This document shows positions 56,006 to 64,000 of a DNA stretch of 64,000 nucleotides, one piece after another. The position numbers and the translations under genes are program-made. Below the pieces are notes generated by a model that saw nothing but the letters and a program-made list of their open reading frames with translations, was not told the origin of the DNA and made no database searches. The DNA is from Haliotis asinina (lineage: Eukaryota > Mollusca > Gastropoda > Lepetellida > Haliotidae): positions 13,473,001-13,537,000 of the forward strand of contig NC_090295.1 in NCBI RefSeq assembly GCF_037392515.1, in the 5' to 3' direction. Each line of letters starts with the position of its first letter. Within the stretch, counting starts at the first letter, position 1.

Positions 56006-56950
56006 CAACGGTATAGGTTGTGTTCATGCTATCTGAACTGGCTTTGTGTGTGGTGTTGTATCCTAACTGGCATTGTATATTATATTTTATTGTACCCTAA
56101 CGGTGAAGGCCGTGTTCATGCTGCCTGAACTGGTCTTGTGTGCGTTATTGTATCCTAACTTCATAAGTTGTCTTGTTTTCAGACTGTCTGAACCGAGTAT
56201 TGTTTGTTTCCGGTTTATGTCATTTGAATACCTCCGGCACAGCATCTCTGTCTTTGGCGATTTAATAAAAGCCAACACATGCATCCCCACCGACAGCCTG
56301 TCTGAACACCTCCTACACACATAGGAGATTTGGTCATAAACTTTTGATACCTGTAAGACCTTTAAAATACGATATGTTGATTGATGTGTGCGTAACTGTC
56401 AGGCTTTTTTCACCATGTTAATAGAGGATACTAAACGACCTTCCGTGTAATACCATTTTTATCAAACGAGTTAATGATTTGGTATCAAACGAGCGAAAGC
56501 GATTTTGATAGTAAATCTTTAACGAGTATAATGAAAATGGTATTTCACGGAAGCGAGTTTAGTATTCTGTTTATTACTTGCCAACATAAATTGGCAGAAA
56601 CTGCGGCGAAATTGCCTACCATGTGAGCACTCTCAGCTTCCAAGTCAAGCAAGGTCTAGTAAAATCGCGACATCAACATTAGCATTGTGACGTCACAAAT
56701 TTGAACCATTTTGACGTCATAGGTATTACACTAGTGTAATACTGAAGTGAAAATATTACACTTCAGTATCTTCCACGGGCGAGTAATAAATCGTATTTAT
56801 GTGATGAACATTTACACATTAATCTGGAAACTAAACCGGGGCTTAATTTATTAATTTTCCGCAGTAAGGGCCAATGCCTATGTACCCTTACGGTGTTGGT
56901 CGTTTATATTCTGTATAATCTGTAGGTCGTTTTTCACATGGCATGACCAG
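56006..56950. other. Intergenic
   Basis: A loose ~60-bp repetition of TATCCTAACTGGCATTG / GTACCCTAACGGTGAAGG / TATCCTAACTTCATAAG (56060-56165) is the only structure seen. Confidence 0.4.
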
Positions 56951-57098
56951 GGGCCCCTTTCACAAAACTCTCGTAAGCCTAAGGTCTCGTAACTTTTCTC
57001 GTAGCATTCGTACCCACTATACTGCAACATAGGAAGTAGGAATGTTACGAGAACGTTACGAGACCTTAGGCTTACGAGAGTTTTGTGAAACGGGGCCC
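56951..57098. mobile_element. Fold-back/MITE-like element with ~42-bp arms
   Basis: Left arm from 56951 (GGGCCCCTTTCACAAAACTC and on to GTCTCGTAAC), right arm ending at 57098 (GTTACGAGACCTTAGGCTTA to GAAACGGGGCCC). The arms pair almost perfectly; the ~60-bp centre is unpaired. Same ends as 33843-33951. Confidence 0.88.
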
Positions 57099-57387
57099 TG
57101 TTTTTTTATTGTTTGCTGTTCATTGTACCTTCACAGCTTTTATCGTCTCCCATGCTGTGGGACCTGGGTTTGAACATCAAGTGTGACCTAACGCTGAGGA
57201 TAGTTGTTCCTGCTACTGTTGGGGTTATTAAAATGTTGACGTGTTCATGAAGGAACATTGTTGATTGCGTTATTAAACAGTATGGTCACTTACATTAATA
57301 TAATATGATAACTGCCAAACACTTTCACACACAGAGTACGAATACAATTTGTATAACTCAAACTAATTTATCAAATTATGAAGTACA

Positions 57388-57512
57388 ATCGTCTTCCGAA
57401 GATCCAGGTTCGATTCTACGCATAGGTACAATGTCTACGTTTCTGATGTCCCCCGCTCTGATATTGCCAGAATGTTGCTAAAAGCGACTTAAAAGTACAC
57501 CCACCCGCCATA
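57388..57512 (+). mobile_element. SINE family A
   Basis: GATCCAGGTTCGATTCTACG (box B), TGATATTGCCAGAATGTTGC, TAAAAGCGACTTAAAAGTAC; the head's first part is lost. Confidence 0.8.
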
Positions 57513-57639
57513 ACGAGACAAGACAACAAACTCCTGGCTCATTGATCATTTATTAATCCGAATCTTAATTGCAACGTTACCGGTTGTATTTCACAGTATA
57601 TATGTGTACAACTGCCGAGTAATTACGTGCTAGGACGCT

Positions 57640-57935
57640 CTCAGTGCCAACACTAAAAATCGGCTAACATTGTAAGGACAGAGCACTGACACTTTGTGTC
57701 CCAGTCCAACCTACTGTGAACTGGGTACCCCGTTAGGATGACAGAGCCACAATAAACTCGGTGCGCCTAGTGGCAGCAACAGCTGTATACTCCCCAGGGA
57801 GTTGAGATTGATACTACGATGTGACACTTAGACTGACATCCAATGATCTGGGAAACAAAAACCAGCGCTTTGAGCAAGCACATGTTGCGTGGATATGTGC
57901 GCTATATAAATATCCTGTAACAATACCTGTGACGA
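57640..57935 (+). repeat. Interspersed repeat, family C
   Basis: Contains GTATACTCCCCAGGGAGTTG, AGATTGATACTACGATG and GCGCTATATAAATATCC. An inverted partial copy is at 52310-52425. The GCGCTATATAAA end looks like a family terminus. Class unknown. Confidence 0.6.
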
Positions 57936-58061
57936 GAACAGAAAGCCTCTCAAACAATGCACCAGCAAACCAGCAAAGGTAACGGTTTCACCAGTGGAGT
58001 GTTTGGAATGTACTGTGGTTTTCTATATTCAGGAAACTGGTCTTTCTGTAGTGAGTCGCTA

Positions 58062-58112
58062 TTTTTTTGCGGAATATTCCAGTAATAGCAAGGAGGGACA
58101 CCAGAAATCGGC
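58062..58112 (-). mobile_element. SINE family A scrap
   Basis: GGAATATTCCAGTAATAGC followed by GAGGGACACCAGAAATCGGC on the + strand. Confidence 0.6.
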
Positions 58113-60040
58113 TTCTCCAAGTGGAGAATATAAAATCTGTGTTTTCAACGTGCCTAGCGGACAATTTAACTTTCAGACTCCACTGTCATCCCCTTTTCTA
58201 TAGGAATGACTGGGTATTGGGGAAAGCAATGGCTCCGATGTGTGATTATCCACGTGGCTGCAGTGAGTGGGTCCTTTCCGGTAGGGCTTGATATTGCCCT
58301 GATTTTCATATTGAGATATATCACAATAATTTAAGAGATATTGCAATATATGTTGTGATATATTGACTGAAAGGTTTCTGTCCGAGTGCATAAATCATAA
58401 ATTCACAATAGCTCTTTGTGTGTGACATAATCTTCTAAGTTGTCGTTACACCATACTTCCAGGTTCCCCTCCCTCATTGTGTATGGCTGTATGTATGCCA
58501 GGGGTTTACAGATATACACAATCATACTCAGTCTTAATGCAGAATGATTAATTTAAGCACTGTGAAGATCTTTCCAACCTTTTCGATCGTATAAGGAACG
58601 GTGTGAAACTTCAGCCAGTCTGTAAAAATAGTCGATTTACTTGACCGATTGACTAAAACATGTTTCAATGTGTATTAGTGTATACCAACCTATCTTTCAG
58701 AATAAAACCTAAGACACAGATACTCAAGGGGCATCTTTATTGACCCATAACATGACCACAAGTAATTCTCTCACAAGTCCCCGCTTATATCCAATCGATG
58801 AGAACTCGATGAATCAGGGCTGTTAGAAATTAGAAAACAGTCTTTCATCAAGATCATTTGTTAGTGAAAGTATGCCTGTGGACAATATGTGGTTGTTTCA
58901 TGTTGATACTGTCCGGTCTTAAATTTTCAGCTTTACAGGAGTATATAAAGAAAACGCAGGACGAAATATAAGGACAACGTATATATTTTCATGAACATGA
59001 AAATTCTCAACAACTATAACGTCTATATGATAAAACATTTCCAATGTACAACAACGGCTAGAAAATATGTAACAGTGAAATAATACAGCATGACTCATGA
59101 AAGATATACTGGAAAATATATCGGGCAACATGAACTCCGACAATGCTGTATATCCCTAATGGGTGACCGCCATATTGGTAAACATGACCCTGACTCTGTG
59201 ACCTTTAGCTTTATCGTTATTCAGTGACACCACCAGCTAAAAACAGCTGAAATCCAAATTAATGTCGCTTTATCGTATAACACCAAATGACCTCAACGAT
59301 AAATAACTGGTGGTTATAAACCATGTGTCTTATGAATGGAATCCTCAAAGGAACCTTGATGCGTTACCAAGTGAATTTTGACACGCATTGCTTATTTTCG
59401 TCAGGGCGACGACACGACAATGTCTCTTTAGGGCTTCCATACCTAAACACCGACGCACACATAACAAGGCGACCATGTTCTTATTAGATGGCCGCTCGGA
59501 CAACATTTTTACCATATCGACTGTATAGTTGAACATGAGTGTTATTTTGGTATTTTACAAATATTATCCGAAATTTGCACCGTGTGACTATGCTTTCACA
59601 TAGAACATAATTATAAGCATTTGTGCACTCAGGCTTCTTCATAGATTACTCTTAGTGAATTAATCAGAAGCATCTAACCTAGTGAAAAATACCACGAGGC
59701 CATGATATGAACAAAAGTATGAAAACTTTGTTGAGATACACCATATTTTCAAATAATTTGGAACTGAAATCTTCCAGATATCAAATAGCTATTGTGCGTT
59801 GCCTTCAGTCGCGCTGAGACGATGAGTGAGTCCAATTCTTATTGTCCATACTGTGAAATTCCAAGAATACTTCTGAAAGTGACCGACAACCCTACTCACT
59901 TTTTCGCCCAGTTTTGGTCTTTCTAAAAGTGGTACCAGCAAAACGTGTCCGTATCTTTCACAAAGTACAGTTAAATTACAATATAAAATCTAAGCAAAGA
60001 TGAGATGATTTGATGTAATGAACCATCAGAAGCATTAGAA
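58113..60040. other. Intergenic, no gene supported
   Basis: Short open frames only. GATATATCACAATAATTTAA and TTGTGATATATTG near 58315-58365 form a loose AT-rich inverted repeat, similar in style to 820-1020. Confidence 0.4.
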
Positions 60041-60836
60041 TCAGTACATCCTGTTATGAAGCGCAATAGCGTCTTTGATGGCTTGAATCCTGCTGGGCTT
60101 CTGGGGGGCGGTGGAGTTATTGTCACTGTGTTCCAGATGGTGCTTGTATTCGTGGTTCTTTGAGATGACGTTCGCAAGGAGGTCGACCAGCTTCTTCTGG
60201 TCCTGGCCGAGAGGTTGAGCCTGGGGTTGGGGGTTGCTGGGTGGAGGAGGTTGCTGCTGGAACCCCCCTCCCAGTCCTGGGAGTCCGAGTCCACCAATTC
60301 CACCAAGTCCGCCAAAGCCTCCACGAGCTGCGAGGAGTGGGTTACCTCCCCCAAGACCACCAAATCCTGGTCTTCCGCCAAGCCCTGGCAAACCGAACTG
60401 TCCCAGAGTCACCGCCAGAACCATACCTGCAGGTGGAGACCACGTGACGTGTCAGGTGATCGATAATATCTTTACATATTTTATAACTGCAAAATACCTC
60501 AAACATGTTTTTGATTACTTGACTAAGATGTTTGTGTAACGGGGAAAAATACAAAGCTAAAAAGGAAAATGTGTGGTGAAAACAGCAAAAACTGTCACTA
60601 CAAGAATCGTTTAGAAACTGTCAGGCAAGATTCGCGAGAGGTATTAACTAAACAACAACAGGACAGAAACTGGATAGCACAAACCATTGATTTAGACCGC
60701 AACGAAAGAACATGAATTATTCAAGGTTTTATCATTAAAAAGGATAAACAGAAAACTTTATGCATGTATCAACATGAATTATCAGTGCATATTTACCAAT
60801 GACTACAGCACGGATCACGAACGATAGGTCTGCCAT
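60041..60836 (-). CDS. Secreted DQKKLVD-family protein 3 (141 residues, Gly-rich)
   Basis: Exons 60836-60797 (40 nt, MADLSFVIRAVVI) and 60426-60041, phase-1 intron. Signal peptide ends …VLAVTLG; mature start QFGLPGLGGRPGFGG. Gly-rich part with NPLLAARGGFGG, then a Gln/Pro-rich spacer (FQQQPPPPSNPQPQAQP), the motif DQKKLVDLLANVISKNHE and the tail KPSRIQAIKDAIALHNRMY. Closest to gene 2 in order and exon sizes. The ATG at 60424 in exon 2 is rejected as start because the upstream exon supplies a TATA-linked ATG and completes the signal peptide. Confidence 0.83.
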
Positions 60837-60883
60837 TGTGTTGTGTATCTCAGCAGTATATGACACAATGTCAATGACCTGGG

Positions 60884-60891
60884 CTTATATA
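60884..60891 (-). promoter_or_regulatory. TATA box of DQKKLVD gene 3
   Basis: TATATAAG on the complement, about 48-55 bp before the ATG at 60836. Confidence 0.78.
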
Positions 60892-61265
60892 CTGTATGTT
60901 CACGAATGTTTTTGTATCTCTTAATCAGTTCTCATACTCACTACCCCGCCTTCTTCTCAGCAAGGAGCTACTGTGCTCTAACAGCTGGATAGGCATTTAT
61001 ACAGATTCAGGGCTTGTGAAAGCACTGGCTTTGCCCTCACCGTGTAGTTGAGGCTTCCAGCAGCATGTTTGATAACGTGTATTGGTATTAGGTGATGTAT
61101 TGGTAACTCCACCCATGGGTATCTAACTGTTTTAATCCCAACACTGCTGTGAAAACATGTAACTCATCTGGTGTCGTGTAGTTAATAGAACGTGAAGCTG
61201 AAGGTAGATAATTTCATACACAACCAGAAAATGTAGTACATAATATTTATTATAAATACCTATTA

Positions 61266-61392
61266 ATGTGGTAGCCCAGTGGTTATAGTCCCGTCGACAC
61301 GGTGAAGACGATGTGTGAAAGCTCGTATCTAGCGTCCCTGGCCTTGATATTGCCGGAATATTGCTAAAAACAACGTAGACCCCCCACTGTCT
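61266..61392 (+). mobile_element. SINE family A
   Basis: TGGTAGCCCAGTGGTTATAG (box A), CGGTGAAGACGATGTGTG, TTGATATTGCCGGAATATTG, CTAAAAACAACGTAGACC. Box B and the family's GGGTTCGA are deleted. Confidence 0.85.
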
Positions 61393-62142
61393 GACTATTG
61401 TGATATACATGACATAGAACATTGCAGAATAATTATATATTTTAAATATACAGTACTTTGGAACGAATTAGTGTTGTGGTCCTAAACTGCAAAACGATTT
61501 GCAATAATGCTTAAGCAAAGTAGTTGATCTCAGGCACGAAAAAGGGCTGTGCAGATTTGCGTACTTTTAAGTGACAGGATCTGCTGATCGAAACTATGCA
61601 CCATTAAGATTGATTACACAACAGTCTCGTTTTCTGTTGACTATGTTCCGTCCTACTGTTCAACTTTGTGCAATAACCAGTCCAGACTGGTCCAGACAAA
61701 TTCGTTTAACTGCATACATACAGCGAGCTCTGATAAACCTGAAATCTCGGAAATCTCAAAGTGAGGCTCTTCTGCTAGAAAGGTTTGACGGTCTGGTAGG
61801 GAAATTAAATTATATCAATCTCATTGTACGTTACAAAACTGCACTGAATAGGCGCAAATAACAAAAGAACAACAACAACAACAGCAATCAACAACAAAAC
61901 AAACAAACAAACAAAACAATACAATATAGAAATACGATGTCATTAAAATTTCTTTGCAAATATCATTTTCTTATGAAACAAGGAATTGGAAGTCGGTGTT
62001 ACCAGAGCTGTTTGTGATGTCTATTTTCACTTTCACCCGTGAAAATTCGGTTCGGCTGAAAAGTATGTCACTGTCTGAATAGGTTAATGAGACTCATACA
62101 TTACGTATCGTGGAAAATTCACCAATATCAAAATCACCACGT
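61393..62142. other. Intergenic; simple repeat
   Basis: (AAC)n/(AAAC)n tract at 61865-61920. The open frame 61571-61861 has no recognisable features. Confidence 0.4.
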
Positions 62143-62517
62143 GATGATAGGGAGTATCCATCAGTGTGGATCATAGGGAGTATTCGTGAATATGGATCAT
62201 GAGCAATATTCAACAAAATGGACCGTAGGGAGCATTCATCAATATGGGTCATAGGGAGTATTCATCAATATGGATCAATATGAATCATAGGGAGTATCCA
62301 TCAACATGAATCATAGACAGTATTCATCAATGTAGATCAATATGAATTATAGGGAGTATTCACCAATATGGACCATAGGAGTATTCATCAATGTGGATCA
62401 ATATGAACGATAGGGAGTATTCATTAATATAAACCATAGAGAGTATCCATCAATACGAATCTTTGGGAGTTTTCATCAATATGAATCATAGGGAGTATTT
62501 ATCAGTATGGATCATAT
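62143..62517 (+). repeat. Degenerate ~27-bp minisatellite
   Basis: Around 14 units of the type CATAGGGAGTATTCATCAATATGGAT, some extended by GATCAATATGAAT. It lies 740 bp upstream of the His-Gly gene. Confidence 0.9.
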
Positions 62518-63166
62518 TTAGCACACAAAGCAACCGGAAACACAGTTCGTTTGATAAATGATTGCGGATATTAGTATATAATATATATACTGTGGCCCCA
62601 AGATGGAAAATGTTAAGATGAGCACATCATCACCTCCCATCATACCCAACCTAGAAATTTAACATCATGTTTATGATCAACGATGGTCAAACGGTTTAGC
62701 CTCTCATCAAGCTCATGGCGGAGGTGCGACGTGATGAGTTTTTTAACGGGATAACGTGGTGTTTTCACGTGAAGAGGCGAAGAGGCCGAGACTGTAACAG
62801 AAGTAGAAGCAGTACAATGTAAATGCAATGACAATGAAATAGAATCATGCATCATTAATGACTAATTAAAAGAACAAGGAATGCAAAATCAAAGACAGTA
62901 TATCAAGTCGTGTAAGTTTAAGAAATGTGTTTTGTTGGTTGATATCAATGAATTGTAGAGCAGGTCATTACCAACCGATAACTTTCAGCAGACGGTCATA
63001 CAGAGTGTCCCTGTATGAGGCCACCTTAATCTCCACACCACTGGTGTAACCACATGACCTTACACAGCTTTGGTCACGAGTGGATTATGGAAGCTGTGTA
63101 TGTAGTGATAGCGCAGGATTTTCAAAAGGGGTGATTGTCATGGTGACGTTTATGTGGATGTACTGG
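62518..63166. other. Upstream of the His-Gly gene
   Basis: No other gene or repeat recognised; TATATAATATATATACT near 62575 is AT-rich. Confidence 0.4.
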
Positions 63167-63174
63167 TATAAATA
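63167..63174 (+). promoter_or_regulatory. TATA box of the His-Gly protein gene
   Basis: TATAAATA, 85 bp before the ATG at 63252; CATTCAACC about 30 bp downstream could hold the start site. Confidence 0.72.
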
Positions 63175-63251
63175 TGACACTTGAAAAACAATTAACATCA
63201 TTCAACCAGAGTCACTCACAAGACATTCTTCTCTTTGTTTTATCAAGAACC

Positions 63252-63688
63252 ATGAAGTATTTCAGTGTGACTCTTCTTGTGGCACTGGGTAAGTGATTCA
63301 GAAAAGTTTACTATTTAATGTTTCTCGTTACAGATGGATGTGGTTTCTGTGCGGAGAATTTGATATTCTCGAAATAATTCCTCCTGTTTATTGCTTTTCA
63401 GCTGCAGTGGTGTGTTTGTCAATGGTTGAATGTCATGGACACGGACACGGTCACCATGGTCACGGACATGGTCACCATGGACACGGTCACGGGCACCATG
63501 GACACGGGCATGGACATGGTCACGGACATGGACATGGTCACCACGGACACGGTCACCATGGACACGGGCACGGTCACCATGGTCACGGACATGGTCACCA
63601 TGGACATGGACATGGGCACCACGGACACGGTCACCATGGACACGGGCATGGTCACGGCCATGGTCATGGTCACGGGCACCATGGTTGA
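63252..63688 (+). CDS. Secreted His-Gly repeat protein (107 residues)
   Basis: Exons 63252-63288 (37 nt, MKYFSVTLLVAL) and 63402-63688, phase-1 intron. Signal peptide about residues 1-23, ending …AVVCLSMVEC. The mature protein is about 84 residues made only of His and Gly in HGHGHHG units, ending HHG before TGA. Poly-His/Gly of this kind is expected to bind Zn, Cu or Ni and to be pH sensitive (general knowledge of His-rich proteins); the physiological role is unknown. Repeats are short DNA units (CATGGACACGGTCAC-like), open in several frames, but only this frame follows the signal exon. Exon 1 matches the chitin-binding gene in length and phase. Confidence 0.86.
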
Positions 63689-63742
63689 GGGAAATCTGTC
63701 GAGTGTCCTTCTTGGTATCGGTCAGTTTGTAGCAATATTTAG

Positions 63743-63748
63743 AATAAA
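63743..63748 (+). terminator. Poly(A) signal of the His-Gly gene
   Basis: AATAAA 55 bp after the stop codon. Confidence 0.7.
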
Positions 63749-64000
63749 TCAAACATACATCATCATTTGTTTTCCTTGACCTTTCTGAATTTTAGGGAAA
63801 CTGTACCAACAGACTATTTGCTGACATCACCTAAATGTTTGCAACATCTCACTGATCTACGAATAAGGGAATTCTCACCACTATTGTCAGATGTCCATTG
63901 CCCACTTGTCCTCAGCCTGAAAATTTATGAAGATTTATCAAAATCGGTGCACTATGTACCGAGTAACATTGCTTGGAACTCGGGAAAAGATAACTTTTTT

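Noticed and set aside
58206-58260. Possible signal-type first exon (MTGYWGKQWLRCVIIHVAA then GTGAGT)
   Set aside because: No TATA box at the right distance, no matching downstream exon found, weakly hydrophobic.
61571-61861. 96-codon open frame, Arg/Leu-rich
   Set aside because: No signal peptide, domain or promoter; unsupported.
63315-63779. Open frames of Met-Val-Thr, Arg-Trp-Ser and His-Asp type at the His-Gly gene
   Set aside because: Shadows of a six-base-like repeat that has no stop in several frames; none follows a signal exon.

Overview
The window is animal nuclear DNA, most likely from a gastropod mollusc and probably abalone-like (inference: SINE types and secreted matrix-type proteins; no species marker was checked). 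It is AT-rich, has spliced genes with GT/AG introns, and is dense in SINEs, LINEs, a Penelope-like element, DNA transposons, fold-back elements and minisatellites.

Layout. 1-5.4 kb: the last nine or so exons of a + strand SMG8 gene (nonsense-mediated decay), entering from the left edge just after a 73-bp minisatellite. 6-11 kb: intergenic, with SINEs, a fossil LTR-retroelement 3' end and a Penelope-like scrap. 11.2-19 kb: a recent 4.4-kb tandem duplication carrying the 3' half of an I-clade-like LINE (minus strand), an older LINE scrap and a hammerhead-ribozyme-like motif. The LINE's 5' half lies only beyond copy 2, up to 21.7 kb. 21.8-23.3 kb: Penelope-like element. 24.9-26.2 kb: a TTAA-flanked non-autonomous DNA transposon. 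30.0-34.6 kb: a three-exon gene for a secreted chitin-binding protein with Asn- and Gln-rich repeats. 36.4-46.3 kb: LINE pieces on both sides of a 7.4-kb segment bounded by Tc1-type inverted repeats. That segment holds a dead Tc1 transposase and a long intact gene predicted to join a Tudor-knot domain to an unusual DDE/RNase H-fold transposase-like domain. 47.3-60.8 kb: three minus-strand paralogues of an unrecognised secreted protein family sharing a DQKKLVD...NHE motif. 63.2-63.7 kb: a secreted His-Gly repeat protein.

The five secreted genes (one chitin-binding, three DQKKLVD, one His-Gly) share one plan: a TATA box 50-75 bp before the ATG, a 37- or 40-nt first coding exon ending in phase 1 inside the signal peptide, then the mature protein in one or two exons. 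This fits a locus for an extracellular matrix such as shell, cuticle, radula or mucus; that role is inference. The strongest novel candidates are the DQKKLVD cluster, the chitin-binding repeat protein and the Tudor-knot/transposase gene. A second theme is that both SINE families and the LINE end in related 3' tails, which points to the LINE type that may have mobilised them.
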